64,000 nt of DNA from Thermoflexus hugenholtzii JAD2 (GCF_900187885.1 NZ_FYEK01000022.1:60001-124000), one strand, 5' to 3'; shown: positions 25,321-34,664, counted from the stretch's first letter. A program made the numbers and translations. Notes: generated by a model not told the origin, from the sequence alone.

Positions 25321-27624
25321 ATGATCGCAGCGGTCCTTTCTGGATTTGCGCTGGCCATTGCCGCGCCGGGGATCGTCCGGCTGTCGCGCGGGGCCTCCGG
25401 CTGGCTTCTTGCGCTCCTCCCCGCTGGGCTCGCCCTGTATTTCGCCCGCTTTCTTGGATCGATCGCCGCGGGGCGAACGGTGGTCGTCTCTTATCCGTGG
25501 GTCCCTGATCTGGGGGTTTCCCTTTCCTTCTATCTGGATGGGCTGAGCCTTCTCTTCGCGCTCCTCATCTGTGGCATCGGTGCCCTGGTCACGATATATG
25601 CTGGTCGTTACCTGAACGGACATCCACATCTGGATCGCTTCTACATCTACCTCTTGTTTTTCGAGACCTCTATGTTGGGTTTGGTCCTTGCGGATAACCT
25701 GTTTCTGATGTTTGTTTTTTGGGAGCTGACCAGCTTGGCCTCTTTTCTGCTGATTGGCTTCGAGCATGAGCGGGAGGCCGCGCGCTCGGCGGCGCTCCAA
25801 GCGCTCCTGGTGACCGGAATGGGGGGGCTGGCTTTGCTGGCCGCGCTCGTGCTGCTGGCCCAGGTGGGGGGAAGCTCGGAGCTCTCCACGCTGATCCGCA
25901 GCGGGCGGACGATTGAGGGGCATCCGCTCTATCTCCCGATCTTAGTGCTGATTCTGATCGGGGCCTTCGCCAAGTCGGCCCAGTTCCCCTTCCACTTCTG
26001 GCTGCCCAATGCCATGGAAGCCCCCACGCCGGTCAGCGCCTATCTGCACTCCGCCACCATGGTCAAGGCGGGCGTGTATCTTCTGGCTCGCCTTGCCCCG
26101 GTTCTGGGCGGAAGCGAGGCCTGGCGCTCCCTGGTCACCGGGGCCGGGATGATCACCATGCTTTTGGGTGCCCTGATGGCGCTCTGGCAGCGGGATCTGA
26201 AGCGGATCCTGGCCTACTCTACCATCAGCGCCCTCGGCACGCTGATCCTGCTGCTAGGGCTGGACACCCTCGCCTCTGTCAAGGCTGCCATGCTTTTCCT
26301 GTTGACCCACGCGCTTTACAAGGGCGCGCTCTTCCTGGTCGCCGGAGCGGTGGACCACGAGACGGGCACCCGGGATGTGACGCAGTTGGGCCGCCTGGCT
26401 CGGGCGATGCCTGCCACCGCGGTCGCCGCCGGTCTGGCCGGGCTCTCCATGGCTGGGCTTCCGCCGACCCTGGGTTTCATCAGCAAGGAGGTGCTTTATG
26501 AAGCTCATCTTCATGCGCCTCCCCCGGGGGTTCTGGCGCTGATCGCCGGGGTTCTAGCGAACGGGTTCCTGGTGGCGGTGGCGGGGATCGTGGCGATAGG
26601 TCCCTTCCTCGGGCGCCGTGCCGCCTTGTCGAAGAAGCCGCACGAGGTCTCGTTCGGTATGCTCATTGGTCCGTTGCTGCTGGCGGCGGCCGGCCTCGTT
26701 GGGGGCGTTTTCCCCAAAGCCCTCCTCGAGCCGCTTCTGTCCGCCTCCGTCCGTGCCATACGGCCCGAAGCGACCGCGCTAGAGCTGAAGCTGTGGCCTG
26801 GAATCAGCCCTGTTCTCGCGCTAAGTGGGCTGACCCTCGGCGTCGGCGCCTTTGCCTATGCCGCGCGGGGATTCTGGCACCGGACGAGCTGGCTGGGGGA
26901 GGCCATCGATCGATGGGGTCCGCAGGGCGGATATGGCCTGCTCTTGGCAGGCCTGAACGGAGTCGCCCGGCTTCAGACACGGTTGCTTCAGAACGGCTAC
27001 CTGCGGTTCTACCTGATGGTCCTCATCGCCACCACCGTTGGGCTGGTGGGATCCACCCTGCTCCTGCGGGGTGGGGAGATCGAAGTGCTGGGCCAGCTTC
27101 GGAATGTCCGACCCCACGAATGGATCATCGCTGTCACCATCCTGGCCGCCGCGCTGATGACCACGGTGACCTCTTCGCGGCTGGCCGCGGCGGCGGCCCT
27201 GGGCACCATCGGCTACGGTGTGGCCCTTTTCTATGTCCTCTTCAGCGCGCCGGACCTGGCGATGACCCAGTTTGCTGTGGAAACCCTGACGGTGATTCTG
27301 TTTGTCCTGATAGTCTACCGGTTGCCGCGCTTTGCCCCGCTGTCCACCCGGAAGGCGCGCGTCCGGGATGCCCTGATCGCCCTTCTGGCCGGCGGCATGA
27401 TGACCGTCCTCGTGCTGACTGCGCTGGCCATCCCTCGCGAGTCCCAATTGGCCGCTTATTTCATGGAGAATAGCTGGACGCAGGCGCACGGTCGCAATGT
27501 GGTCAACGTCATCCTGGTGGATTTCCGCGGGCTGGACACTTTAGGGGAGATCACAGTGCTCGCGGTGGCCGCCATCGGCATTTACGCACTGCTCCGGCTC
27601 CGGCTGGAGAAAACGCAGAAATGA
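25321..27624 (+). CDS. mnhA: Mrp cation/proton antiporter subunit A
   Basis: A 767-aa, ~20-helix membrane protein homologous to NuoL plus a C-terminal MnhB/DUF4040-like part. Conserved proton-channel motifs are visible: [19 protein letters not shown] with the key Lys around residue 240, and [17 protein letters not shown]. The C-terminal region includes [19 protein letters not shown], typical of MrpA. It exports Na+ (or K+) in exchange for H+ as part of the seven-subunit Mrp complex. It opens an operon mnhA-B-C-D-E-F-G on the + strand. Confidence 0.95.
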   Translation: MIAAVLSGFALAIAAPGIVRLSRGASGWLLALLPAGLALYFARFLGSIAAGRTVVVSYPWVPDLGVSLSFYLDGLSLLFALLICGIGALVTIYAGRYLNGHPHLDRFYIYLLFFETSMLGLVLADNLFLMFVFWELTSLASFLLIGFEHEREAARSAALQALLVTGMGGLALLAALVLLAQVGGSSELSTLIRSGRTIEGHPLYLPILVLILIGAFAKSAQFPFHFWLPNAMEAPTPVSAYLHSATMVKAGVYLLARLAPVLGGSEAWRSLVTGAGMITMLLGALMALWQRDLKRILAYSTISALGTLILLLGLDTLASVKAAMLFLLTHALYKGALFLVAGAVDHETGTRDVTQLGRLARAMPATAVAAGLAGLSMAGLPPTLGFISKEVLYEAHLHAPPPGVLALIAGVLANGFLVAVAGIVAIGPFLGRRAALSKKPHEVSFGMLIGPLLLAAAGLVGGVFPKALLEPLLSASVRAIRPEATALELKLWPGISPVLALSGLTLGVGAFAYAARGFWHRTSWLGEAIDRWGPQGGYGLLLAGLNGVARLQTRLLQNGYLRFYLMVLIATTVGLVGSTLLLRGGEIEVLGQLRNVRPHEWIIAVTILAAALMTTVTSSRLAAAAALGTIGYGVALFYVLFSAPDLAMTQFAVETLTVILFVLIVYRLPRFAPLSTRKARVRDALIALLAGGMMTVLVLTALAIPRESQLAAYFMENSWTQAHGRNVVNVILVDFRGLDTLGEITVLAVAAIGIYALLRLRLEKTQK

Positions 27625-27670
27625 GGCGCCGTCCACAGGGGGGAGATCACCGGCTGGAGGAGGACGCCGG

Positions 27671-28078
27671 ATGTTCTCGCTGATCCTATCCACGGCGGTT
27701 CGATATCTTTTCCCGCTGATGTTGCTCTTTTCCCTCTTCATCCTGTTGCGAGGTCACAACGAGCCAGGCGGTGGTTTCGCGGGAGGGCTGATTGTCGCGG
27801 CGGCTTTTTCTTTTTATGCCATTGCCTACGGTGTGCTGGCGGCCCGCCGGACTCTGGGCCTGGATCCCCGTGTCCTCATCGGCCTGGGCCTGATGGTCGC
27901 CGTCGGCAGCGGACTCTGGTCTGTGTTCCATGGACGACCCTTCATGACCGGGATGTGGCTGGAAACGCCGGTGCCGGTGTTAGGGAAATTCGGCACCCCG
28001 TTCTTGTTCGATGTGGGCGTCTATCTGGTGGTGATCGGAGTCATGTTGACCATCATCTTCTCTTTGGCGGAGGAGTGA
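27671..28078 (+). CDS. mnhB: Mrp antiporter subunit B
   Basis: A 135-aa protein with four membrane helices; family motifs [18 protein letters not shown] (residues ~21-38) and GLDPR are present. The ATG at 27671 follows GGAGGAGG. Together with the C-terminal part of MnhA it forms the part of the Mrp complex unrelated to NuoL. It is separated from mnhA by 46 bp and from mnhC by one base. Confidence 0.93.
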   Translation: MFSLILSTAVRYLFPLMLLFSLFILLRGHNEPGGGFAGGLIVAAAFSFYAIAYGVLAARRTLGLDPRVLIGLGLMVAVGSGLWSVFHGRPFMTGMWLETPVPVLGKFGTPFLFDVGVYLVVIGVMLTIIFSLAEE

Positions 28079-28079
28079 G

Positions 28080-28433
28080 ATGGAGACCCTCCTGGCCTTT
28101 GTCATCGGCGGGCTTTATGCCGCTGGCCTCTACATGCTCATGCGGCGAAGCATCGTCAAGCTGATCATCGGGTTGGCCTTGCTGAGCCAGGCGGCCAACC
28201 TGCTCGTCTTCACCCTGGGGCGCGTAGTCCGGGGCCGCCCGCCCTTGATTCCAGCGGACGCGGATATCCTGATCGGACCCTTCGCCGATCCCGTCCCGCA
28301 GGCCCTGATCCTGACGGCCATCGTCATCGGCTTCGGCGTGCACGCCTTCACCATCGTCCTGGTCAAGCGGGCCTATCAGACGGTAGGCACCGATGACCTA
28401 GACGATATGCGGAACACGGACCTCAATCCGTAG
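28080..28433 (+). CDS. mnhC: Mrp antiporter subunit C
   Basis: A 117-aa, three-helix protein homologous to Nuo[21 protein letters not shown], and [20 protein letters not shown], which includes the conserved PQALxLTAIVI signature. It starts one base after mnhB ends. In the complex it sits beside the NuoL- and NuoN-like subunits and takes part in the proton path. Confidence 0.94.
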   Translation: METLLAFVIGGLYAAGLYMLMRRSIVKLIIGLALLSQAANLLVFTLGRVVRGRPPLIPADADILIGPFADPVPQALILTAIVIGFGVHAFTIVLVKRAYQTVGTDDLDDMRNTDLNP

Positions 28434-28443
28434 CGCGGCGGCC

Positions 28444-29898
28444 ATGGGCCTCTGGCTGATCCTCCCCATCCTGATCCCCTTTCTGAGCGCCGTCGCGACC
28501 CTCCTGGCGTGGGGCCAGCGGCCTTTCCAGCGGGCGATGGGCGTTCTGGGCACCGCGGGCCTGCTGGGGGCGGGAGTAATGCTGCTGGATTCGGTGTGGC
28601 GGGACGGCGTTCAAACCCTGCAGGTGGGGAACTGGCCCGCCCCCTTCGGCATCACCCTCTATGCGGATCTATTCAGCGCCGCGATGGTGATCCTGGCGGG
28701 GCTGATCGGCCTGGCGGTTGCCGTCTATTCCCTTGGGAGCATGGATCCTGATCGCGAGCAGTTCGGATACTATGCGATTTTCCATATCCTCCTGATGGGC
28801 GTGTGCGGGGCCTTCCTCACCGGCGACATCTTCAACCTGTACGTCTGGTTTGAGGTGATGCTGATCGCCTCGTTCGTGCTGATGGTGCTGGGCGGAGAAC
28901 GGGCTCAGCTGGAAGGGGGCATCAAATACGTCACCCTGAACCTGATGGCCTCGGCCCTCTTCCTGGCGGCGGTGGGGATCCTCTATGGGGTGACCGGCAC
29001 GCTGAACATGGCGGATCTGGCCCATCGGCTGGGGCGGGTGAGCTCGCCGGGCCTGATGACCGCCCTGGCGTTGATGTTCCTGGTCGCTTTCGGCATCAAG
29101 GCTGCTGTCTTTCCCCTCTTCTTCTGGCTCCCGGCCTCCTATCACACCCCGCCCGTAGCCGTCTCCGCCCTCTTTTCCGGCCTGCTCACCAAAGTGGGGG
29201 TCTACGCGCTGATCCGGGTCTTCACCCGATTGTTCGTGCAGGACGTGGGGTATACCCACACCCTCATTCTGATCATCGCTGGGCTGACGATGGTCACGGG
29301 CGTGCTGGGCGCGGTGGCTCAGATGGAGGTCCGCCGCATTCTCTCCTTTCATATCATCAGCCAGATTGGGTACATGGTGATGGGGTTGGGGATGCTCACC
29401 CCTCTGGCCCTAGGTGGTGCAATCTTCTATATCATTCACCACATCATCGTCAAGACCAACCTCTTCCTCATCAGTGGCATGGTTTTGCATCTCCGGGGCA
29501 CTCATCAATTGAAAAATCTTGGGGGGCTATACCGCGCCCATCCGGGAGTGTCTTTCTTGTTCTTGATCCCCGCTCTCTCCCTGGCGGGGCTTCCACCCCT
29601 CTCAGGATTCTTCGCCAAGCTGGCGCTGGTCCGGGCCGGGCTGGAAGCCGGGCAGTTCGCCATTGTGGCGGTCGCCCTAGGGGTTAGCCTGCTCACCCTC
29701 TTCTCCATGATGAAGATCTGGAACGAGGCCTTCTGGAAACCGTCGGGGGAAGACGATCCCCCGCCCACTCGCTCTGTGCCCACAGCCCTCTGGCTACCCA
29801 CCGCAGGACTGGCGCTCCTGACGATCCTCATCGGCTTGGCCGCTGGCCCGTTGCTGGTCTTCAGCATGCGGGCTGCCGAGCAGTTGCTGGGGATGTAG
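28444..29898 (+). CDS. mnhD: Mrp antiporter subunit D
   Basis: A 484-aa, ~14-helix NuoN/NuoL-like channel subunit. Visible motifs are [59 protein letters not shown] (conserved Lys) and [20 protein letters not shown]. Length and order match MnhD. Ten bases separate it from mnhC. Confidence 0.95.
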   Translation: MGLWLILPILIPFLSAVATLLAWGQRPFQRAMGVLGTAGLLGAGVMLLDSVWRDGVQTLQVGNWPAPFGITLYADLFSAAMVILAGLIGLAVAVYSLGSMDPDREQFGYYAIFHILLMGVCGAFLTGDIFNLYVWFEVMLIASFVLMVLGGERAQLEGGIKYVTLNLMASALFLAAVGILYGVTGTLNMADLAHRLGRVSSPGLMTALALMFLVAFGIKAAVFPLFFWLPASYHTPPVAVSALFSGLLTKVGVYALIRVFTRLFVQDVGYTHTLILIIAGLTMVTGVLGAVAQMEVRRILSFHIISQIGYMVMGLGMLTPLALGGAIFYIIHHIIVKTNLFLISGMVLHLRGTHQLKNLGGLYRAHPGVSFLFLIPALSLAGLPPLSGFFAKLALVRAGLEAGQFAIVAVALGVSLLTLFSMMKIWNEAFWKPSGEDDPPPTRSVPTALWLPTAGLALLTILIGLAAGPLLVFSMRAAEQLLGM

Positions 29899-29919
29899 AG
29901 ATGTAGAGGGGAGGCCTGC

Positions 29920-30405
29920 ATGAAAACGCTGGCAATGAACCTGCTGTTGGCGCTGGCATGGGTCGTGCTCACCCGGCAGTTTAACGTAGCCAACTTCGCG
30001 CTGGGCTTCGCGATTGGCTTCGGTACCCTATGGCTGGCCCAGTGGGTGCTGGAGCCATCTTTATACTTCAAGAAGGCGATTCAGGCGATATTTTTTGTGC
30101 TATTTTTTATATTTGAGGTGATAAAAGCCAACATTCAAATAGCTTATATCGTTATAAATCCCTGGTATCAGTTGCGTCCTGGCATTATTGCCATCCCGTT
30201 GGATGCGCGGACTGATGCGGAGATCACCTTGTTGGCCAATCTGATCACGCTGACTCCGGGCACGCTGAGCATCGATGTGTCAGCGGATCGAAAAGTGCTG
30301 TATATCCATGTGGTGGAGCTCGGAGAGCAGCCGGATCAGGTCCGTCATAAAATCAAAGAAAGGCTTGAACGTCGGCTTCTTGAGGTCATGCGATGGTCGG
30401 GATGA
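29920..30405 (+). CDS. mnhE: Mrp antiporter subunit E
   Basis: A 161-aa protein with N-terminal membrane helices, then the cytoplasmic domain with the family core LLANLITLTPGTLSIDVSAD and LYIHVVE. ATG 29920 follows GGGGAGG. The stretch 30070-30175 is noticeably AT-rich compared with the rest of the operon and encodes the central hydrophobic IFEVIKANIQIAYIVINPWY. The stop overlaps the ATG of mnhF (ATGA). Confidence 0.93.
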   Translation: MKTLAMNLLLALAWVVLTRQFNVANFALGFAIGFGTLWLAQWVLEPSLYFKKAIQAIFFVLFFIFEVIKANIQIAYIVINPWYQLRPGIIAIPLDARTDAEITLLANLITLTPGTLSIDVSADRKVLYIHVVELGEQPDQVRHKIKERLERRLLEVMRWSG

Positions 30406-30665
30406 CCCAAATAGCATGGATCGCGCTGCTGGTGATGAGCTTGGCTATGGTCCTGGCCTTCGTCCGCTTGGCCTACGGCCCCACCCTCTCGGATCGGGTC
30501 ATCGCGCTGGACCTGATCGGAACGCTGGCGATCGGGATCATCGCGGTCTATGCCATGGTCTGGGGCCTGCCTGTCCTGCTGGATGTGGCCATCGTCTTGG
30601 CCCTGATCGGGTTCCTGGGAACCATCGCCTTTGCCTCCTATCTGGAGCGGAGGGCGGGGCCATGA
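30402..30665 (+). CDS. mnhF: Mrp antiporter subunit F
   Basis: An 87-aa protein with three membrane helices; VRLAYGPTLSDRVIALDLIG is the MnhF signature. Start chosen at ATG 30402, which overlaps the mnhE stop as ATGA; ATG 30393 (three residues earlier) is an alternative. The stop overlaps the mnhG start, also as ATGA, so E, F and G are translationally coupled. Confidence 0.92.
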   Translation: MTQIAWIALLVMSLAMVLAFVRLAYGPTLSDRVIALDLIGTLAIGIIAVYAMVWGLPVLLDVAIVLALIGFLGTIAFASYLERRAGP

Positions 30666-31264
30666 GGGAGATCCTCAGCGGCACCCTGATCATGATCGGA
30701 GCAGCCTTCATGTTGCTGGGTGGGATCGGCATCCTGCGGATGCCGGATCTCTATACCCGAATGTCTGCCACCACAAAGGTCGCCACCCTGGGCATCGGAT
30801 CCATCATGCTGGGGGTGGCGATCCACTTCGGCGAACTGGAGGTGCTCACCCGCGCCCTGGCTGTCATCGCCCTGGTTCTTCTGACCACGCCCGTTGCCGC
30901 TCACATGATCGGACGCGCCTCGTATTTCGCTGGAGTCCCACTATGCAAAGAAACGGTGGTGAACGAATTGCAGGGCCACTACGACCTTCGCACTCATGAG
31001 CTGGAGTCTCTCGCTCTCCCTGAGCTAGAGCCGCAACTCCTGCTCATGCGAGCGCAGATCTCCCACCGGTCCGCCTTCGCAGGGAAGACGCTGGCGGAAA
31101 CCGGGCTGCGTCGACATTACAGGGCAACCGTGCTGGCGATCCGCAGGGGATCCTACGTTATCCCAAATCCGGATGGGGATGTCCGACTTCTTCCCGGAGA
31201 TGAGCTGATCCTGATCGGGACACCGGAGCAGCTGCGCGAAGCGGCCAAAGCTATAGGGGGATGA
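30662..31264 (+). CDS. mnhG: Mrp antiporter subunit G fused to a C-terminal RCK_C (TrkA-C) domain
   Basis: A 200-aa protein. Residues 1-~100 are a standard MnhG (GAAFMLLGGIGILRMPDLYT, TKVATLGI, TTPVAAHMIGRASY). A ~100-residue soluble extension follows, ending in an RCK_C fold: FAGKTLAETGLRRHYRATVL, then a loop with RRGSYVIPNPDGDVRLLPGD, then ELILIGTPEQLREAAKAIGG. RCK_C domains bind small ligands (cyclic di-AMP, ions) in potassium channels and transporters. The fusion therefore suggests direct ligand gating of the Mrp antiporter (inference). MnhG proteins are usually ~110 aa. Coupled to mnhF by ATGA. Confidence 0.9.
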   Translation: MREILSGTLIMIGAAFMLLGGIGILRMPDLYTRMSATTKVATLGIGSIMLGVAIHFGELEVLTRALAVIALVLLTTPVAAHMIGRASYFAGVPLCKETVVNELQGHYDLRTHELESLALPELEPQLLLMRAQISHRSAFAGKTLAETGLRRHYRATVLAIRRGSYVIPNPDGDVRLLPGDELILIGTPEQLREAAKAIGG

Positions 31265-31349
31265 TTCGGAAAGCGATCGTCCCAGCGCTTCGGCGCTTCC
31301 CTTAGAGGAATCTGAGCAAGAGGCCTGCAGACAGGGGGAGGACGGCCGA

Positions 31350-32147
31350 TCAGCCTCCTCCCTCGTTTTCTTCCTCCTCATGTGTGCTGTCCCCCAAGGC
31401 CTGGCGGATGGCCCAGACGGTCTCCAAGAAGGCGGTGTGGGACCAGCGGTCGGCGCCCCGGGGCCGCGGGAGGGAGATCGGGATCTCCGCCACGATCGCC
31501 CCGGGGCGCGGCCGCATCACCAGCACCCGGTCCGCCAGCCGGGCGGCCTCGTGCACATCGTGGGTGACCATCAACACGGTTTTGCGCTGCCGCTCCCAGA
31601 GGGAAAGGAGGAGCTCGTTTAAGCGCTCCCGGGTCAGGGCGTCCAGGGTGGCGAAGGGCTCATCGAGGAGGAGGATCTCCGGGTCGGCGGCCAGGGCGCG
31701 GGCCAGGGCCACCCGATGCTGCATCCCACCGGAGAGCTCCCGGGGGTAAGCGTCCTCGAAGCCCTCCAGCCCCACCTGCCGGAGCCACGCCCGCGCCCGC
31801 TGCTCCGCCTCCGGCCCGCTCTGCCCGCTCAGCTCCAGCGGCAACCGCACGTTCTCAAACGCCGTCCGCCACGGCAACAGCGAGTCCTTTTGGAACACGA
31901 TCCCGATCCGCCGATCCGGTCCCCGGAGGGGCTGGCCCATCAACCAAACTTCCCCCTGCGTCGGGCGCAGCAGGCCCGCCAGGATGCGCAGCAGGGTGGT
32001 CTTCCCGCATCCGGAGGGCCCTACCAGGCAGACGAACTCTCCGGGCCGCAGCGCGAGGGAGACCTCCCGCAGGGCCCACACCTCCCCCCGGTCGGTCCGG
32101 TAACAGTGCGCGATCCCGCGCCCGATCAAGATCGGCCCCTCGGTCAT
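31350..32147 (-). CDS. ABC transporter ATPase, riboflavin-type system
   Basis: A 265-aa ATPase. Walker A GPSGCGKTT (43-51), Q-loop FQKDSLLP, signature LSGGMQHRVALARAL, Walker B EILLLDEPFATLD and a switch His in MVTHDVHEA are all present, typical of the nitrate/taurine/thiamine-precursor (NitT/TauT) class. Start ATG 32147 overlaps the upstream gene stop (ATGA), giving strict coupling to the binding protein and permease. The FMN riboswitch at the head of the transcript identifies the cargo as riboflavin or a precursor. The acidic tail EEEENEGGG is unusual but harmless. Confidence 0.9.
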   Translation of the reverse strand: MTEGPILIGRGIAHCYRTDRGEVWALREVSLALRPGEFVCLVGPSGCGKTTLLRILAGLLRPTQGEVWLMGQPLRGPDRRIGIVFQKDSLLPWRTAFENVRLPLELSGQSGPEAEQRARAWLRQVGLEGFEDAYPRELSGGMQHRVALARALAADPEILLLDEPFATLDALTRERLNELLLSLWERQRKTVLMVTHDVHEAARLADRVLVMRPRPGAIVAEIPISLPRPRGADRWSHTAFLETVWAIRQALGDSTHEEEENEGGG

Positions 32148-33154
32148 CGCCCGCGCTCCACCAGAGGCCAGAGCTCCTCCACAAAGGCGTTGGTGTAAGC
32201 CGCATGGATGTCCCCGGGCTCCTTCAGCTGGCCCATCCGGACCAGAACCTGCGTCATCACCTCCCAGGCCCGGGGGTCGAAGCGGCCGGGCACTTCCGCT
32301 TGCCACAGCGGCAGCGTGGCCTGCAACACCTCCCACTGGGCCGCCTCGTTCTCCCCGCTCAGCCCCTCCACATACTTCTTGCTGATCTCAAAGGCCTCCT
32401 TCGGGTTCCGCAGGGTATCCCGCAGCCCGCGCAGGAACGCCCGCAGGAACCGCCGCACCAGGTCCGGCTGGTCCCGGATCGTCCGCTCGTTGGTCAGGAT
32501 GCCGTTGCCCACCAGGTCGGCGTGATCCGCCACGTCGATGACGGTCACATCCAGGCCGGCCCGCCGCAGCACCAGGGGCTCGTTGTTGATGTAGCCTACC
32601 GCGGCATCTACCTTCCCCTCCCGGACCGCCGCCACCTGGGTGAAGCCGCCCAGGTCCACCGCCCGCACCTCCTCCTCGGGGATCCCCGTAGCGTAGAGGA
32701 GAGCTTTGAAGCCCACATATGAGGCCCCAAAGAAGCCGGGCAGCCCCACGGTCTTCCCCCGCAGGTCCTGTGGGGCACGGATGCCTTTCTCCGCCCGGGC
32801 GAAGACGGCGATGGGGTAGCGCTGATACCACTGAGCGATCATCACCACGGGCAGCCCCTGGGCTCGGGCCAGAGGCACCTGTTCGCCGCTCACCAGGGCG
32901 AAGGGGAGCTGTCCGGCCCCCACCAGCTGCACCCCGTTGGTCTCGAAGCTGTAATCGAAGGAGAGCTGGATCCCCTCCTGGGCGAAGTAGCCCTTCTCCA
33001 CTGCCACGTAGAAGGGAGCGAACTGGACGTTGGCGATGTAGCCCATGGGCAGCCGGATGGGGGTTGGTGTGGCTGGGCCGGGCGGGCCCGCCAGGGCCTG
33101 ACACGCGGTCAGGGCCAGGATGCCGCCGACGAGGAACAGGCGTCGTTGGGACAT
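32144..33154 (-). CDS. ribY: Riboflavin-type ABC transporter substrate-binding lipoprotein
   Basis: A 336-aa NMT1/THI5-like binding protein. A signal peptide with lipobox ALTAC (Cys18) would anchor it to the cytoplasmic membrane. GYIANVQFAPFYVAVEKGYF and GEQVPLARAQGLPVVMIAQW are typical of the family. RibY proteins with this fold are known from Chloroflexus-type systems under FMN riboswitches. The gene is second in a riboswitch-led operon. A thiamine-precursor (ThiY-like) role is the sequence-level alternative, but the FMN aptamer argues for flavin. Confidence 0.88.
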   Translation of the reverse strand: MSQRRLFLVGGILALTACQALAGPPGPATPTPIRLPMGYIANVQFAPFYVAVEKGYFAQEGIQLSFDYSFETNGVQLVGAGQLPFALVSGEQVPLARAQGLPVVMIAQWYQRYPIAVFARAEKGIRAPQDLRGKTVGLPGFFGASYVGFKALLYATGIPEEEVRAVDLGGFTQVAAVREGKVDAAVGYINNEPLVLRRAGLDVTVIDVADHADLVGNGILTNERTIRDQPDLVRRFLRAFLRGLRDTLRNPKEAFEISKKYVEGLSGENEAAQWEVLQATLPLWQAEVPGRFDPRAWEVMTQVLVRMGQLKEPGDIHAAYTNAFVEELWPLVERGR

Positions 33155-33185
33155 CGGGATACCTCCGGTAAGGTGGGATGATGGA

Positions 33186-33206
33186 TGATCCGCCCCGCGG
33201 GCGGAT
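33186..33206 (-). other. Intercistronic stem-loop between permease and binding-protein genes
   Basis: ATCCGCC and GGGCGGAT flank a short CG-rich loop directly after the permease stop (TAA, 33206-33208 on the complementary strand). No U-tract follows, so it may protect the permease mRNA end or tune relative expression rather than terminate. Confidence 0.4.
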
Positions 33207-33982
33207 TATCGGCGCAGGCAGCGATGCTCCAGCCCGGTGAGCAGGCCGTAGAGCAGCAGAGCCTGGGAGGCCAGCAGCAGGATCCCTCCGAACACCAGGG
33301 GGGTGTCGTAGAGCCCCTGGCCCTGCTTGATCAGGAAGCCGATCCCCCGGTCGGCGCTGATCAGCTCCCCCACGAAGGCGCCGATCACCGAGAGGGTGGC
33401 CCCGATCTTCAGCCCCCCGAAGATCACCGGCAGGGCCGCCGGCCACTCCAGCTTCCGGAAAGTCTGCCAGCGGGTGGCCTGCAGGCTGCGGAACAGCTCC
33501 CGCCACTCCGGCGGGACCTGGCGGAAGCCGGCGATGGCGGAGATCAGCACCGGGAAGAAGGCGATGAGGGCGCTGACCAGGACCCGGGCCAGCAACCCCG
33601 GCCCGAACCAGATGATGAGCAACGGCGCGACGGCGACGATGGGGACGGCCTGGGAGGCCACCAGATACGGTGCCACCAGCCGCTCGAAGAGCCGCCAGTG
33701 GGCCAGGGGATAAGCCAGCAGGAGGCCCACGGTCACCCCCAGGCCCAGCCCCAGGCTGACCTCAAGGGCCGTGGCCGCCCAGTGCCGCCAGAGGGTCCCC
33801 TCAACGGCCAGCGCCCACAGCCGGGCGGCCACCCGCTCCGGCCCGGGGAGGATGAAGGGCGGGTAATCCCCCAGGCGGACGATGAGGCTCCACAGGATCA
33901 GGAAAAGGGCCGCCGCGCCCGCCCGGGGCAGCCAGATGGAACCTCGCGCGCCGAGGCGAACTCCGATCTCTTTCAGGCTCAT
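33206..33982 (-). CDS. ribX: Riboflavin-type ABC transporter permease
   Basis: A 258-aa permease with about six membrane helices of the NitT/TauT (SsuC-like) class. The cytoplasmic EAA loop reads FRSLQATRWQTFRKLEWPAA and is followed by LPVIFGGLKIGATLSVIGAF. Start is ATG 33982 (MSLKEIGVRLG) with GAGGTCCGGG upstream; the longer frame runs back into the riboswitch leader and is rejected. It is first gene after the FMN riboswitch and three terminators. Confidence 0.88.
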   Translation of the reverse strand: MSLKEIGVRLGARGSIWLPRAGAAALFLILWSLIVRLGDYPPFILPGPERVAARLWALAVEGTLWRHWAATALEVSLGLGLGVTVGLLLAYPLAHWRLFERLVAPYLVASQAVPIVAVAPLLIIWFGPGLLARVLVSALIAFFPVLISAIAGFRQVPPEWRELFRSLQATRWQTFRKLEWPAALPVIFGGLKIGATLSVIGAFVGELISADRGIGFLIKQGQGLYDTPLVFGGILLLASQALLLYGLLTGLEHRCLRR

Positions 33983-34044
33983 CCCCGGACCTCCTCGCCG
34001 GATAGAAGATCGCCCTGGAACCATGCGCTCGATCCTGGGCGATG

Positions 34045-34082
34045 GAAAACAAAACGCCCCGAAGGCGGAAGACCTTCGGGGC
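34045..34082 (-). terminator. Intrinsic terminator 3 in the FMN riboswitch leader
   Basis: On the minus strand GCCCCGAAGG, loop TCTTCCG, CCTTCGGGGC, then GTTTTGTTTTCC: a GC stem followed by a U-rich tract. It is the last of three similar hairpins before the permease gene. Confidence 0.8.
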
Positions 34083-34145
34083 AGGGAAATCCCACGCACC
34101 CGGGGGATACTAACATCCCCGGGCCGGGTTGCTCCCACCGGCGGA

Positions 34146-34180
34146 ACAAAAACCCCCGAAGGCGATAGACCTTCGGGGGC
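34146..34180 (-). terminator. Intrinsic terminator 2 in the FMN riboswitch leader
   Basis: On the minus strand CCCCCGAAGG, loop TCTATCG, CCTTCGGGGG, then TTTTTGTTCC. Stem arms are nearly identical to terminator 3. Confidence 0.82.
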
Positions 34181-34212
34181 AGGGCAGAACCTCCGCCGCG
34201 CATGGTCGTAGA

Positions 34213-34252
34213 ACGAAAACCCCGAAGGCGTGGGAGGAATGCCTTCAGGGCA
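34213..34252 (-). terminator. Intrinsic terminator 1 in the FMN riboswitch leader
   Basis: On the minus strand CCCTGAAGGC, a loop of about ten bases, GCCTTCGGGG, then TTTTCG. It is closest to the aptamer and therefore the likely primary expression platform; its stem has one G-U/A mismatch, making it weaker than the other two. Confidence 0.78.
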
Positions 34253-34285
34253 GGCCACACCCATGCGCGGCGCGCCGTGGGAACG

Positions 34286-34455
34286 CCACCTGCTCCCATC
34301 CCGACTATACGGTCGGCCCCGGACTTTCACCGGTGTCCTGCCTCGGCCGGAGGGCCTCGGCTCGCGGGCTGAGGAGGCGAGCGGATGCTCCCTCCATCAC
34401 CGCCGGTCGGGAATTGGCCGCCCGAAAGCGGCCTCACCCTGCCCCGCAGGTCGTG
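34286..34455 (-). ncRNA. FMN riboswitch (RFN element)
   Basis: All RFN landmarks are present on the minus strand in order: GGGGCAGGGTGA, AATTCCCGACCGGCGGTGAT, a variable GC hairpin, CCGGTGAAAGTCCGGGGCC and GACCGTATAGTCGGGATGGG. The P1 stem closes as ACCTGC (34451-34446) with GCAGGT (34293-34288). FMN binding would favour downstream terminators and shut off the transporter when flavin is plentiful. A promoter lies just upstream and three terminators just downstream. Confidence 0.97.
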
Positions 34456-34478
34456 CCGATTCGGTTGGATCTGTGGAT

Positions 34479-34508
34479 AGTATAGGACGGAGGCTCCCGC
34501 GCCGTCAA
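34479..34508 (-). promoter_or_regulatory. Sigma-70-type promoter for the riboswitch and transporter
   Basis: On the minus strand TTGACG (34508-34503), an 18-bp spacer, and TATACT (34484-34479), about 25 nt before the RFN 5' stem. This is the best-formed promoter in the window. Confidence 0.8.
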
Positions 34509-34593
34509 ACTCTCCCTCCCGCCGATCTGCCCGTCGCCGCTCGAACCTGCCGGCAGTGGGTCAGCGAAGGCCCGGGCCGCTTCCGGATATCTG

Positions 34594-34664
34594 GCGTGAC
34601 CTGCATCCGGTTGGGATTTGGTCGTTGGTCGGGCTGGGGGTATGATAGGGCGTGGAGGTGTTCG
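34594..34664 (+). promoter_or_regulatory. Promoter/operator repeat of the coiled-coil/PIN module, copy 1
   Basis: A ~70-bp segment repeated before module copy 2 (35494-35567) and, decayed, after it (36392-36463). It carries a TTGGTC-type -35 word and a TATGAT -10 element at 34641-34646 with about 17 bp between them, then GTGGAGGTGTTCG leading into the ATG. Confidence 0.6.

Noticed and set aside
25191-25508. A 105-codon open frame overlapping the start of mnhA
   Set aside because: No domain, overlaps the well-supported mnhA in another frame, and most of it lies in the leader region.
34045-34182. Second and third FMN-aptamer-like sequences on the plus strand (CTTCGGGGCAGGG)
   Set aside because: These words resemble the 5' end of an RFN element, but no other RFN block follows on that strand. 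They are simply the complementary arms of the terminators.
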